A stretch of 64,000 nucleotides of DNA from Streptomyces griseocarneus. Lineage in GTDB: Bacteria; Actinomycetota; Actinomycetes; Streptomycetales; Streptomycetaceae. The notes beneath the pieces were generated by a model. The model was not told the DNA's origin. It saw nothing but the letters and a program-made list of their open reading frames with translations, and did not search any database. A program made the translations under genes and the position numbers. The stretch covers positions 30,364-94,363 of the forward strand of contig NZ_BNBL01000020.1 in the NCBI RefSeq assembly GCF_014655595.1. The letters are read 5' to 3'. Shown here in pieces: positions 16,928 through 26,172 of this stretch (positions are counted from its first letter, which is position 1; each line of letters begins with the position of its first letter).

Positions 16928-17671
16928 ATGGCTCAAGCCACTCGCACCACCACTGGGGAGGATTCTTTGTCTGCGCCACCGGGATCAGGGTCACGGTCCG
17001 CACTCGCCCGCCGTCTCGTCCAGCTGTACGGCGGGCTCGCGCTGTACGGGATCAGCATCGCGCTGCAGCTGCGCGCGGGGCTCGGGCTGGCGCCGTGGGA
17101 CGTGCTGAACCAGGGGGTGTCCCGGCACACGGGCCTGTCGATGGGTACGGTCACGATCGCCATCGGCGCGCTGGTGCTGCTGCTGTGGATCCCGCTGCGG
17201 CAGCGGCCCGGGCTCGGCACGGTCTCCAACGTGCTGGTGATCGGCCTGGCGGTGGACGCGACGCTGCACGTGGTGCCGGCCCCGCCCGGCACGCTGTGGG
17301 TGCGGATTCCGCTGCTGCTGTTCGCGGTGGTGCTGTGCGGGGTCGCGACGGGTCTCTACATCGCGCCGCGCTTCGGGCCGGGCCCGCGCGACGGGCTGAT
17401 GACGGGGCTGCACCGCAGGACGGGGCGCTCGGTGCGGCTCGTGCGGACCTGCATCGAGCTCGCCGTGCTGGTGACCGGCTTCGCGCTGGGCGGCTCGGTG
17501 GGCATGGGCACGGTGCTCTTCGCGGTGGCCATAGGCCCGCTGGCGCAGTTCTTCCTGCGCCTGTTCGCACGGCCGGATACGAGCACGGTCGTCGCGGCGG
17601 GGCCCTCTTCGGCACCCCTCGCGACGGCCGCCGAGGAGGGCGCGGCCCACGGAGTGCCGGACCCGGTTTAG
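16928..17671 (+). CDS. YczE/YyaS-family membrane protein
   Basis: A 247-residue integral membrane protein with about five hydrophobic segments and the family signatures LGLAPWDVLNQGVSRHTGLSMG and IAPRFGPGPRDGLMTGLHRRTG. Members are putative transporters of unknown substrate and are frequently paired with MocR regulators, as here. A disordered Ala/Ser-rich tail follows the last segment. The ATG lies only 64 bases from the divergent regulator start, so promoter and operator must share that gap. No strong ribosome-binding site is visible. Confidence 0.85.
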   Translation: MAQATRTTTGEDSLSAPPGSGSRSALARRLVQLYGGLALYGISIALQLRAGLGLAPWDVLNQGVSRHTGLSMGTVTIAIGALVLLLWIPLRQRPGLGTVSNVLVIGLAVDATLHVVPAPPGTLWVRIPLLLFAVVLCGVATGLYIAPRFGPGPRDGLMTGLHRRTGRSVRLVRTCIELAVLVTGFALGGSVGMGTVLFAVAIGPLAQFFLRLFARPDTSTVVAAGPSSAPLATAAEEGAAHGVPDPV

Positions 17672-17840
17672 GTGGGAAACCGGCAGCCCGGTAGTGTACG
17701 CCTTCGACCCACCGGACGGACCGTTACTGCGCGCTCAAGCAGCGGAAACACAGGGTGACATCTATTGCCAGATGTGACAAAACGGGCGCTGGTGGGTACA
17801 ACAAGGGGCGGCACGACGGGCGACGCATGTCCCTCAACGG

Positions 17841-17866
17841 GGAATCTTCACCGCCGACCGGACGTT
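17841..17866 (+). promoter_or_regulatory. Sigma-R-type promoter of rbpA
   Basis: GGAAT, an 18-base spacer, then GTT: an exact match to the sigma-R (thiol-oxidative-stress ECF sigma) consensus GGAAT-N18/19-GTT. It sits 62 bases upstream of the rbpA start. rbpA of Streptomyces coelicolor is known to belong to the sigma-R regulon. Confidence 0.8.
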
Positions 17867-17928
17867 GACCGGATGACGACGACAGCGACACCTGTCCTGT
17901 GGGCGACAAAGCCCGGGAGGCACAATTC

Positions 17929-18303
17929 ATGAGTGAGCGAGCTCTCCGCGGCACGCGACTCGTGGTGACCAGCTACGAGACCGACCGCGGCATCGATCTG
18001 GCACCGCGCCAGGCGGTGGAGTACGCATGCCCGAACGGCCATCGATTCGAGATGCCGTTCTCGGTAGAGGCGGAGATTCCGCCGGAGTGGGAGTGCAAGG
18101 CGTGCGGCGCCGTGGCACTCCTGGTGGACGGCGACGGTCCTGAGGAGAAGAAGGGCAAGCCCGCGCGTACGCACTGGGACATGCTCATGGAGCGGCGCAC
18201 CCGCGAGGAGCTCGAGGAGGTGCTGGCCGAGCGGCTGGCCGTCCTGCGCTCCGGTGCCATGAACATCGCCGTGCATCCGCGCGACACGCGCAAGTCCGCC
18301 TGA
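17929..18303 (+). CDS. rbpA: RNA polymerase-binding protein RbpA
   Basis: A 124-residue protein matching RbpA in length and sequence: N-terminal tail SERALRGTRLVVTSYETDRGIDLAPRQ, a zinc-binding core domain (ACPNGHRF and WECKACG cysteines), a basic linker (EEKKGKPARTHWDML) and the C-terminal sigma-interaction helix RRTREELEEVLAERLAVLR. RbpA binds the beta subunit and sigma HrdB and stabilises the open complex in actinobacteria. The ATG at 17929 has GGGAGG 8 bases upstream. A sigma-R promoter precedes the gene and an 18-bp hairpin follows. Confidence 0.97.
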   Translation: MSERALRGTRLVVTSYETDRGIDLAPRQAVEYACPNGHRFEMPFSVEAEIPPEWECKACGAVALLVDGDGPEEKKGKPARTHWDMLMERRTREELEEVLAERLAVLRSGAMNIAVHPRDTRKSA

Positions 18304-18332
18304 CGGCGGAACGCGCACTCCACAGCACCACC

Positions 18333-18373
18333 AAGGGCCCGGGCCACTGCGATCAGCAGTGGCCCGGGCCCTT
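18333..18373. terminator. Perfect 18-bp stem terminator
   Basis: Two 18-base arms (18333-18350 and 18356-18373) are exactly complementary around a 5-base loop, between convergent rbpA and fxsA. It most likely works in both directions; there is no long U-tract, as is usual in Streptomyces. Confidence 0.85.
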
Positions 18374-18403
18374 GTCCGTACCCATGTCCGTACGCGGCGC
18401 CGC

Positions 18404-18979
18404 TCAGCGCGGCAGCTGCGGGTCGTCGTGGCGGGGCGCGGGTGGGGCGTCGTCCCGGATCACCTCGCCCTGGACGACCTTGCCGTCACCCATCCGCGCC
18501 TGCTGGGCCTGCTGGGCCTGCTGCGCCTGCTGGAAGGCGTCGCCCAGCGTCCCCGGCCGCCGCAGCCGCCGGCCCAGCGAGCGGTGCAGGAGCGCCCGGG
18601 TCGGCGGGAAGAGGCACAGCAGCCCGGCCACGTCGGAGATCAGGCCCGGCACCATCAGCAGCAGGCCGCCCAGCATCGTCAGGGCGTTGCCGCCGCCCTC
18701 CGCCGGCGCGGGCGCGGGCGCCGCGCCCGGGGTCTGCAGGGACTGCGTCAGCCGCTGCCAGGCCCGGCGGCCGGCCCGCTTGATCACGTACGAGCCGGCG
18801 ACCACTCCCCCGGCCAGCAGGGCGAAGACGGCCAGCCCGCCCGCCGCGCCGGCCACCAGCGTCAGCAGCCAGACCTCCAGCACCACCCAGACCGCCACCA
18901 CGAGGGGAACGATCCTGCGGGCCCGGCTCCGCCGTGGCGGCCTGCTGTTCACCGTCTGCTGCTGCGCTCCGAACGTCAT
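18404..18979 (-). CDS. fxsA: FxsA-family membrane protein
   Basis: A 191-residue cytoplasmic membrane protein of the FxsA family. Hydrophobic segments RRIVPLVVAVWVVLEVWLL and GGLAVFALLAGGVVAGSYVI are followed by the conserved LLLMVPGLISDVAGLLCLFPPTR segment. The tail contains an AQQ tripeptide repeated several times (QQAQQAQQAQQA) and a charged end. E. coli FxsA affects phage T7 exclusion by F; the function in Streptomyces is unknown. Convergent with rbpA; the next gene upstream on its strand is ppm, 54 bases away. Confidence 0.88.
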   Translation of the reverse strand: MTFGAQQQTVNSRPPRRSRARRIVPLVVAVWVVLEVWLLTLVAGAAGGLAVFALLAGGVVAGSYVIKRAGRRAWQRLTQSLQTPGAAPAPAPAEGGGNALTMLGGLLLMVPGLISDVAGLLCLFPPTRALLHRSLGRRLRRPGTLGDAFQQAQQAQQAQQARMGDGKVVQGEVIRDDAPPAPRHDDPQLPR

Positions 18980-19033
18980 GCCTCAAGTGTGCCCGGACGG
19001 CGGCGCGACGGGCGGTGCGGGCTTATGGGGCCC

Positions 19034-19813
19034 TTACGGCCGCGGGCCCTGCTGGTCCTTGCCCAGCACCTTCGCGGCCCGCGAGCCCAGGCCCCAGGAC
19101 GTGACGCGCCACAGGGCCTCGGCGACGATGTCGCGGCTCATCTTGCTGTCCCCGAGCTCCCGCTCGACGAAGGTGATGGGCACCTCCACCACGTTGAAGC
19201 CGGCCTTCACCGCGCGCCAGGCCAGGTCGACCTGGAAGCAGTAGCCCTGGGAGGCCACGTCCTCCATGCCCAGCCCCTCCAGCGTCTCCCGGCGGAAGGC
19301 CCTGAAGCCGCCGGTGACGTCGCGGATCGGCACGTCGAGCATGAGGCGGGAGTACGTCGAGCCGCCCCGGGAGAGGAACTCCCGCGACTTCGGCCAGTTC
19401 ACGACCCGGCCGCCGGGCACCCAGCGGGAGCCCAGCACCAGGTCGGCGCCCTTGAGGGCGGTCAGCAGCCGGGGCAGCTCCTCCGGCTGGTGGGAGCCGT
19501 CGGCGTCCATCTCGACCAGCACGCCGTAGCCGTTGTCCAGGCCCCAGCGGAAGCCGGCCAGGTAGGCCGCGCCCAGGCCCTCCTTGCCCTCGCGGTGCAG
19601 CACCTTGACGTGGTCGTCGTCGGCCGCCAGCTCGTCGGCGAGCTTGCCGGTGCCGTCGGGGCTGTTGTCGTCGGCCACGAGGACGTGCGCCTCCGGCACG
19701 GCCTCGCGCACCCTGGCGACGATGGGCTTGATGTTCTCCGCCTCGTTGTAGGTCGGGATGATCACCAAGGTCGTGCCGAGCGGACCGTATCTCCGCTGAC
19801 CGCCGTCGTTCAC
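19034..19813 (-). CDS. ppm: Polyprenol-phosphate mannosyltransferase
   Basis: A 259-residue GT2 glycosyltransferase. It carries TLVIIPTYNEAENI at the N-terminus, the DDNSPDGTG nucleotide-binding acid motif, VEMDADGSHQPEELPRLL (DAD metal site) and the VTGGFRAFRRETLE acceptor loop. It transfers mannose from GDP-Man to polyprenyl phosphate, the donor for protein O-mannosylation and cell-surface glycans. The GTG start overlaps the lnt stop (GTGA). In Mycobacterium tuberculosis the same two activities are fused in Ppm1; here they are separate but coupled. Confidence 0.93.
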   Translation of the reverse strand: MNDGGQRRYGPLGTTLVIIPTYNEAENIKPIVARVREAVPEAHVLVADDNSPDGTGKLADELAADDDHVKVLHREGKEGLGAAYLAGFRWGLDNGYGVLVEMDADGSHQPEELPRLLTALKGADLVLGSRWVPGGRVVNWPKSREFLSRGGSTYSRLMLDVPIRDVTGGFRAFRRETLEGLGMEDVASQGYCFQVDLAWRAVKAGFNVVEVPITFVERELGDSKMSRDIVAEALWRVTSWGLGSRAAKVLGKDQQGPRP

Positions 19814-21495
19814 AGCTGGCCCTTCTTGTCCATATCCTCTTCGGTTCCCTCCGGCCGCACCCGACGGCCGATCAGGAAAGCGGCCGCGCAGGACAGAAGC
19901 CCCACGATAGCGAGCGCCCACTCGGGGCCCGCACCCACGCGGTCGGCCACGGTCGTGCCGTCCCGCAGCGGGATGCTCGCGCTGATCACGTCCCGGGTGA
20001 ACTCCTCGCTGCGCTGGAGCACCCTGCCGTCGGGGGCGACGACGGCGCTGATGCCGCTCGTCGCCGCGGTGACCACCGCGCGGCCGTGCTCGACGGCCCG
20101 CAGCCGGGACATCGCCAGCTGCTGCTCGGGCTGGCCGGTGCGGCCGTAGGTGGCGTTGTTGGTCTGCACGACGAGGGCGCGGGCACCGGCCCGGACGGTC
20201 TCGCGGACGATCTCGTCGTAGGCGACCTCGAAGCAGATGACGTCGCCGAGCCGGGCCGGGCCGACCTGGAGGACGCCGGTGCGGTCGCCGGGGTAGAAGT
20301 CGCGGGGGACGCGCTGGAGGCGGGTGATGACCTTGCTCAGCTGTCCCCGGAAGGGCACGTACTCGCCGAACGGCACCGGGTGCTGCTTGGCGTAGGAGGC
20401 GCCGGGGCCGGTCCTCGGGTCCCAGACGATGCCCTTGTTGTCGATGTAGCCCTGCTTGCCGGGGTGGTCGATGAGGGCGCCCACCAGGACGGGGACGCCG
20501 ACGGCCTTGACCGCCTCCTCGATCCGGTCGTAGGCCTCGGGGTACTGGAAGGGATCGAGGTCGGAGGAGTTCTCCGGCCAGATCACCAGGTCCGGCTTCT
20601 TCGCCTTGCCCGCCTTGATGTCCCGCGCCAGCTTCAGCGTCGCCTCGACGTGGTTGTCGAGGATCATCATCGGGCGGCCGAGGAAGTTCATGCCCGGGTT
20701 CTGCACGTTGCCCTGGACGATCGCGATGTCGGTGGTGTCGTCGGCCTTGGTGGGCACGGGCACGGCGTACCCCGCGAGGACCACGGCCACCGCGAGGGCC
20801 ACCGCCTCCACGGCGGGCAGCGCCGCCCGTACGGTCCGGGGGCCGCCGGCCCGCAGCCGGTGCGCGGCGGACAGCGCGTACGCCAGCAGGCCGCCCGTCA
20901 GGGCCACGCCGAAGGTCACCAGGGGGGCGCCGCCGAGGGCCGCGAGCGGGGTGAAGGGCGAGCCGGTGTTGGCGAAGGCCAGCCGGCCCCACGGGAAGCC
21001 GCCGAACGGCAGCCGGTCCCGGGCCCACTCCTGGGCGATCCACAGGCAGGCGCCCCACAGCGGCCACGCGGGCAGCCGCGAGGTCACCGCGAGCCCGGCG
21101 CCGAGCGCGGCCACGAACAGCGCCTCGGCGACCGACAGGCCCACCACCGCGTCGTAGCCGACCACGTGCAGCCAGCGCAGCAGGACGAAGAAGAAGGGCA
21201 GCGCGAAGGCGAAGCCGGTCCAGGCGCCCTGGCGTGCCGTGCGCCCCCGGGTCAGCAGTGCCAGCGCGGCGACGGCCACGACGGACAGCGGCCACAGGCC
21301 GTAGGGCGGGAAGGCGGCCGCCAGGGCCAGTCCGCCGACGAGGGCCAGGGCGGTGCGGGGGGCCTCGCGGCGGGCGAGGCGGGCCAGCCGCACGGCCCGT
21401 CCGGGGCGGGCGTCCGCGACCGGGTCGCGGGACGCGCCGGCGGCCGCCGAGGGGCTCACGGCGGCTTCTGGAGTGGTTTCGGGGCCCGAGGGCAC
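19810..21495 (-). CDS. lnt: Apolipoprotein N-acyltransferase
   Basis: A protein of about 561 residues with 6-8 membrane segments in the N-terminal half and a C-terminal nitrilase domain. The catalytic triad is visible: Glu in VIWPENSS, Lys in AKQHPVPFGEY and Cys in DVICFEVAYDE. It N-acylates the diacylglyceryl cysteine of lipoproteins. The GTG start at 21495 is chosen because upstream codons to 21789 look non-coding; the ribosome-binding site is only fair. It overlaps ppm, and an amidohydrolase on the same strand lies 500 bp upstream. Two membrane-envelope enzymes thus share a transcript. Confidence 0.9.
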   Translation of the reverse strand: MPSGPETTPEAAVSPSAAAGASRDPVADARPGRAVRLARLARREAPRTALALVGGLALAAAFPPYGLWPLSVVAVAALALLTRGRTARQGAWTGFAFALPFFFVLLRWLHVVGYDAVVGLSVAEALFVAALGAGLAVTSRLPAWPLWGACLWIAQEWARDRLPFGGFPWGRLAFANTGSPFTPLAALGGAPLVTFGVALTGGLLAYALSAAHRLRAGGPRTVRAALPAVEAVALAVAVVLAGYAVPVPTKADDTTDIAIVQGNVQNPGMNFLGRPMMILDNHVEATLKLARDIKAGKAKKPDLVIWPENSSDLDPFQYPEAYDRIEEAVKAVGVPVLVGALIDHPGKQGYIDNKGIVWDPRTGPGASYAKQHPVPFGEYVPFRGQLSKVITRLQRVPRDFYPGDRTGVLQVGPARLGDVICFEVAYDEIVRETVRAGARALVVQTNNATYGRTGQPEQQLAMSRLRAVEHGRAVVTAATSGISAVVAPDGRVLQRSEEFTRDVISASIPLRDGTTVADRVGAGPEWALAIVGLLSCAAAFLIGRRVRPEGTEEDMDKKGQL

Positions 21496-21996
21496 GGTCG
21501 GCGGCCTTCCTGGAGCTTTCGGGATTATCAGCTGACCGTACCTCGCTCCGGACGCCCGGCAGCCCGCCGGGTGCGCTTCGGGCGGCCCCTCGGGGAGGGC
21601 GGAATGGGGGCCCGGCGTCCTTCGGGCCGGCCTGGGATCCGCTGGCTGCGGGTCGCCCGAGAGCCGTTGTCTACTGAACCTCCGGGCCCCACCCGGGTCA
21701 CACCTGCCGGCCTGGCCGAACCTCCCCCGCCCCTCGTGCGCTGGACCTGGCTCCCAGTGGTGGCGCGCCTGCTCGGCACCCCGCCCCATGGCCCAGCGGC
21801 GTTCGACGACTGCGTGGAGGTTCCCCGGCCGGACGTCCTGTGGTGGACAGCGGAGAACCTACCGGCCGCCGCCCGCACCGTGTCAACACCCTCCCGACCT
21901 GCGTGCCCCGTTCAAATCAGCAGGTCAGTACGGCAGATGACGGCGCGCCGCGGCGGGCCGGGGCACGTCGTTCGGCGGTACGCGGATCTTGTCGCG
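21496..21996. other. 501-bp gap without a convincing gene
   Basis: High-GC spacer between lnt and the amidohydrolase. The short open frames on both strands have no recognisable domain or ribosome-binding site. It presumably holds the lnt promoter; I see no strong inverted repeat in it. Confidence 0.5.
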
Positions 21997-23625
21997 TCAC
22001 CCGTTCGGGCGCGCGTGGACCGTGCGCCCGCCCACGACCGTGCGCAGACAGACCGGCAGCGGGGTGCCGGGGGTGAGGTCGGGCAGGCCGGGCGTGCCCG
22101 AGCGGGGGTCGGTGGACCAGTTGGCGACGCGGTTGTCGGGCACCTGCACCACGAGGTCGCCGGCCTCCCACACCGCGTAGTCGGCGGGCGCGCCCGGCAC
22201 CAGCACCCCCGCGTCGTCGCGGCCGATGGCCCGCCAGCCGCCGCGGGTGTGGGCCGTGAAGGCGGCGCGCACCGAGATCCGGTGCTCGGGCGTGCGGTGG
22301 AAGGCGGCGGCCCGGACGGTGCCCCACGGGTCGAGGGGGGTGACGGGGCTGTCGGAGCCGAGGGCGAGCGGGACGCCGGCCCGCAGCATGGCGGCGTAGG
22401 GGTTGAGGGTGCGGGCGCGCTCACGGCCCAGCCGCTGGGCGTACATCGCGTCCTCGCCGCCCCAGGCGGCGTCGAAGGCGGGCTGGACGGAGGCGGTCAG
22501 GGCGAGTTCGGCGAACGCGGCGATCAGCTCGGGGGAGAGCATCTCCGCGTGCTCGACGCGGTGCCGGGCGGCGCGCACGCGCGCCAGGCCGAGCCGGTCG
22601 GCGGCCGCCCGCACGCCCTCGACGACGGCGCTCAGCGCGGCGTCGCCGATGGCGTGGAAGCCGGCCTGGATGCCCGCCTCGGTGCAGGCGGTGACGTGGG
22701 CGGCGATGGCGCCGGCGTCGAGGTGGGCGGCGCCGGTGCCGTCCGGGGCGTCGGCGTAGGGCTCGTGGAGGCAGGCGGTGTGGGAGCCGAGGGAGCCGTC
22801 GACGAAGAGGTCGCCGGCCGCGCCGATCGCGCCGAGCTCGCGGACGCGGGCGGCGCCCTCGGGCGAGGTGATCGCCTCGGCCCAGTAGCCGGTCACCCGG
22901 AGGCCGGGCTCCTCGGCGGCCAGGCGCAGCAGGCCGGTGAGGTCGTCGGCGCCGGAGATCTCGGGCCCGGCGCACTCGTGGACGGAGCCGATGCCCAGCG
23001 ATGCCGCGCGGGCGAGCGCCGCGCGCTGCGCCTCGGCGCGCTGGGCGGGGGTGACGCTGTCGTACGCGGCGGCGCGCACGGCGTGGTGGGCGGCGCCGGT
23101 CAGGGGCGCGTCGGGGGCGTACCCGGACAGGTCCCGGGCGTGCGGGACGAGGTCGAGCAGGGCGGTGGTGACGACGGCGGAGTGCACGTCGGCCCGGGTG
23201 AGGTAGAGCGGCCGGCCGCCGGCGGCCTCGTCGAGCTCCCGGCGGGACGGCGGCCGCCGCTCGGGCCAGGCGCTGGCGTCCCAGCCGTGCCCCAGCAGCA
23301 CCCGGTCGGCGGGCCGGGCGGCGGCGTGCGCCCGTACCCGTTCCAGGGCGCCGGCGAGCGTGTCCACGCCGGTGAGGTCGAGGCCGGTCAGGGCCAGCCC
23401 GGTGGCGGTGGTGTGCACGTGCGCGTCGGTGAACGCGGGGGTGACCAGCGCCCCGCGCAGGTCGATCACCTCGTCGACGCCGTCGGCGAAGGAGTCGGCC
23501 GCGCCTTCGGAGCCGACCCAGGCGACGTGGCCGCGCTCGACGACCATGGCGGTGGCGAAGGGGTCGGCGGGGCTGTGCACGTCGCCGCCTCGCAGCAGGA
23601 CGGTCTTCTCGGGACGCTCGCTCAT
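21997..23625 (-). CDS. Amidohydrolase 3 family metal-dependent hydrolase (YtcJ-like)
   Basis: A 542-residue amidohydrolase. Strand-1 metal ligands are in FTDAHVHTT. Further motifs are VLLGHGWDAS, GFHAIGDAALSAVVEG and HRVEHAEMLSPEL (metal-binding His), LGSDSPVTPLDPWGTVRAA (catalytic Asp), and the C-terminal GAPADYAVWEAGDLV that returns to the beta-sandwich. The family hydrolyses amide or imine bonds of small molecules; substrate unknown. There is no Shine-Dalgarno sequence ahead of the ATG (the preceding bases are pyrimidine-rich), so it may be leaderless or weakly translated. An Lrp-type regulator gene lies upstream on the same strand. Confidence 0.85.
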   Translation of the reverse strand: MSERPEKTVLLRGGDVHSPADPFATAMVVERGHVAWVGSEGAADSFADGVDEVIDLRGALVTPAFTDAHVHTTATGLALTGLDLTGVDTLAGALERVRAHAAARPADRVLLGHGWDASAWPERRPPSRRELDEAAGGRPLYLTRADVHSAVVTTALLDLVPHARDLSGYAPDAPLTGAAHHAVRAAAYDSVTPAQRAEAQRAALARAASLGIGSVHECAGPEISGADDLTGLLRLAAEEPGLRVTGYWAEAITSPEGAARVRELGAIGAAGDLFVDGSLGSHTACLHEPYADAPDGTGAAHLDAGAIAAHVTACTEAGIQAGFHAIGDAALSAVVEGVRAAADRLGLARVRAARHRVEHAEMLSPELIAAFAELALTASVQPAFDAAWGGEDAMYAQRLGRERARTLNPYAAMLRAGVPLALGSDSPVTPLDPWGTVRAAAFHRTPEHRISVRAAFTAHTRGGWRAIGRDDAGVLVPGAPADYAVWEAGDLVVQVPDNRVANWSTDPRSGTPGLPDLTPGTPLPVCLRTVVGGRTVHARPNG

Positions 23626-23686
23626 GGGAGGTAAGTCTGCCGCCCGGCGGGCCCGTCGTCGTCACCGGGGCCCGGCCCCGGCCGTG

Positions 23687-24130
23687 TCACCCCACCCGTG
23701 GCGGCCGTGCCTCGTAGGGCGTGGACAGCACGATCGTGGTGCGGGTCGACACCCCCGCCAACGAGCGGATGCGGGCCAGCAGATGCTCGAGCTCCAGCGG
23801 CGTGGCCACGCGCACCTTGAGGATGTAGTTCTCGTCGCCCGCCACGCTGTGGCACGCCTCGATCTCGGGGATCTCGGCGAGCCGGTCCGCGATGTCGTCC
23901 GGCGCGCTCGGGTCGAACGGCTTCACCGAGATGAACGCGGTGAGGGGCAGCCCGACGGCCTCGGGGTCGACGACCGCGGCGTAGCCGCGGATGACGCCCC
24001 GCTGTTCGAGCCGGCGCACGCGCTGGTGCACCGCCGACGTGGACAGGCCCGTGGCCTTGCCCAGGTCGGTGTAGCTCATCCGCCCGTCCTTGACGAGCAG
24101 TTCCACGATCTCTCTGTCCAACTCCTCCAC
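23687..24130 (-). CDS. Lrp/AsnC-family transcriptional regulator
   Basis: A 147-residue single Lrp-type protein. An N-terminal helix-turn-helix (LDREIVELLVKDGRMSYTDLGKATGLSTSAVHQRVRRLEQRGVI) is followed by the RAM ligand-binding domain (PLTAFISVKPFD...EIEACHSVAGDENYILKVRVAT...LLARIRSLAGVSTRTTIVLST). The GTG start at 24130 fits the family's usual length; the frame stays open upstream but loses similarity. Such proteins respond to amino acids. Candidate targets are its own promoter, the amidohydrolase 61 bases downstream and the divergent 24326 gene. Confidence 0.92.
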   Translation of the reverse strand: MEELDREIVELLVKDGRMSYTDLGKATGLSTSAVHQRVRRLEQRGVIRGYAAVVDPEAVGLPLTAFISVKPFDPSAPDDIADRLAEIPEIEACHSVAGDENYILKVRVATPLELEHLLARIRSLAGVSTRTTIVLSTPYEARPPRVG

Positions 24131-24325
24131 GCGGATCAACCTACTGTGTCCCGGTGCGCCCGGCACAGTCGGCGGTACCACAGGCGCACGACCCCTGTGA
24201 CAAATGCCACAGGCGCGCACCCGTGTCCTCCCGGGTCTGGCGATTACCCGGCTCTCCAATAGGGAAGTGCTTGCTGTGGCCGAGGCCGGGAGGCCTGGCC
24301 GGCCCATCCGAGGGGGAGAAACACT

Positions 24326-24697
24326 ATGCCCAGCCTGGAACGCCTGGAGAACGACGGCGAAGGCGGCCTGTTCGAGACCGACACCTATGACATGTTCCGG
24401 GTGACGTGCCCGGACTGCGCGCGGCCCATCGCGCTGCTCGCCGACGAGGACGTGCTCCCGGAGCACGCGCTGTGCCCGTCGCCGTGGAACCCGTTCGGGC
24501 TCACGGTCTGCCCGGGCTCGGGGCGCGGCGTGGAGGACGCCACCGCGGCCGACGAGTCCCTGGACGCCCAGGGCCTGGACGCGGCCCTGCTGCTCACGCT
24601 GCCGGAGAGCCTGGACTGGCGGACGCAGCCCTTCTCGCACATCGGCGGCCCGGGTTCGCGGCCGCGCCGCGTTCCGGGGATGCGCCGCTCGTCGTAG
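24326..24697 (+). CDS. Conserved actinobacterial protein with a zinc-ribbon-like CxxC
   Basis: A 123-residue soluble protein with a CPDC knuckle (residues ~28-31) and two further cysteines (ALCPSP, TVCPGSG) that could complete a zinc site. The remainder is acidic, with a basic tail (SRPRRVPGMRRSS). GGGGGAG precedes the ATG. It is divergent from the Lrp-type regulator and convergent with the acyl-CoA dehydrogenase. I do not recognise a function. Confidence 0.7.
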   Translation: MPSLERLENDGEGGLFETDTYDMFRVTCPDCARPIALLADEDVLPEHALCPSPWNPFGLTVCPGSGRGVEDATAADESLDAQGLDAALLLTLPESLDWRTQPFSHIGGPGSRPRRVPGMRRSS

Positions 24698-24799
24698 CGG
24701 AGCCGGGCGCCCGCGCGAGGCCTTCGGCCCGGGGCGGACGGACCGTGAGGTGCCGTCGGCCGCCGGGCCGTGGTGCGCCCGGTGGGACCGGGGTCCGGG

Positions 24800-25972
24800 T
24801 CAGCGGGACTCGGGGCCGGCCAGGTGCCGGGCGACGACCATCCGCTGGATCTGGTTGGTGCCCTCGACGATCTGCAGGACCTTGGCCTCGCGCATGTAGC
24901 GCTCGGCGGGGAAGTCCGCGGTGTAGCCGTAACCGCCCATGAGCTGGACGGCGTCGGTGGTGATCCGCATTCCGGCGTCGGTGCAGAAGAGCTTGGCCAT
25001 GGCCGCTTCCTTGGAGAAGGGCCGTCCCGCGTCGCGCAGCCGGGCGGCCGCCAGGTACAGCGCGCGGCCGGCCTCGATCTGGGTGGCCATGTCCGCGAGC
25101 ATGAAGCGCAGGCCCTGGAAGTCGGCCAGCGGGCGCCCGAACTGCCGCCGTTCGGCGACGAAGGCGAGGGCGGCGTCCAGCGCCGCCTGGGCGACGCCGA
25201 TCGCGCACGCGGCGATGCCCAGGCGGCCGGAGTCGAGGGCGGACAGCGCGATGGCGAAGCCCTGCCCCTCGTCGCCGATGCGGCGGGCGTCGGCCACCTG
25301 TACCCCGTCGAAGTGCAGTTGGGCCGTGGGCGAGCCCTTCAGGCCCATCTTGCGCTCGGGGGGCGCGGCGGACAGGCCGGGGGCGTCCCCGGGCACGAGG
25401 AAGGCGGTGATGCCGTGCGCCCCCTCGCCGCCCGTACGCGCCAGCACGGTGTAGAAGTCCGCGATGCCGCCGTGGGTGATCCACGCCTTGGTGCCCTCGA
25501 GGGTCCAGGTGTCGCCGGAGCGCGTGGCGCGGGTGCGCAGGGAGGCGGCGTCGGAGCCGGAGGACGGCTCGGAGAGGCAGTAGGCGCCCAGGAGCCCGCC
25601 GCCGAGCATGGCGGGGAGGTGCTCGGCCCGCTGTTCCTTGGTGCCGTAGCCGGCGAGGGCGTGGCAGGCGAGGGTGTGGACGCTGACGCCGAGGCCCACG
25701 GTCAGCCGGGCCGCGGCGAGTTCCTCCAGCACCTGGAGGTAGACCTCGTAGGGCTGGTCGCCGCCGCCGGATTCCTCGGCGTAGGGCAGCGCCAGCAGTC
25801 CTGAGGCGGAGAGCAGCCGGAAGAGGTCGCGCGGGAAGCGGCCGGCGTCCTCCTCCTCGGCCACGTGGGGCGCGATCTCGCGCTGGACCAGTTCCCGCAC
25901 GAGCGAGATCAGGTCGCGGGCCTCCTCGGTGGGCAGCTGACGCTCCACCGGCTGCGGGCCGTGATCGGTCAT
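24800..25972 (-). CDS. Acyl-CoA dehydrogenase
   Basis: A 390-residue flavoenzyme of the acyl-CoA dehydrogenase family. It has the FAD-binding YCLSEPSSGSDAASLRTRA and WITHGGIADFYTVLART signatures, MGLKGSPTAQLHFDGV, RRQFGRPLADFQGLRF, and QLMGGYGYTADFPAERYMREAKVLQIVEGTNQIQR with the catalytic Glu in VEGTNQIQ. It oxidises acyl-CoA to the trans-2-enoyl-CoA. GGAGGAG lies 10 bases before the ATG at 25972, so the longer frame to 26185 is rejected. No other beta-oxidation gene is adjacent, so chain-length preference cannot be judged. Confidence 0.93.
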   Translation of the reverse strand: MTDHGPQPVERQLPTEEARDLISLVRELVQREIAPHVAEEEDAGRFPRDLFRLLSASGLLALPYAEESGGGDQPYEVYLQVLEELAAARLTVGLGVSVHTLACHALAGYGTKEQRAEHLPAMLGGGLLGAYCLSEPSSGSDAASLRTRATRSGDTWTLEGTKAWITHGGIADFYTVLARTGGEGAHGITAFLVPGDAPGLSAAPPERKMGLKGSPTAQLHFDGVQVADARRIGDEGQGFAIALSALDSGRLGIAACAIGVAQAALDAALAFVAERRQFGRPLADFQGLRFMLADMATQIEAGRALYLAAARLRDAGRPFSKEAAMAKLFCTDAGMRITTDAVQLMGGYGYTADFPAERYMREAKVLQIVEGTNQIQRMVVARHLAGPESR

Positions 25973-26172
25973 GACGGCGGCTCTCCTCCCTGTCGGGCGC
26001 TGCGGCGGCGGGCGCGCAAGGGTGTCGGCGCCGTCGCCGGTGGGTGCCCAGCCGATGGTTCCGTCCCGGGTCGCGGAATCCGGTGACCTGCGGCTGTGGC
26101 GGGTTGGAGTATGCCCGATGGATGGCCCGGCGTCACGGGTCCGGCGATCTTGAACAGCGCCGCACCGTGTTT

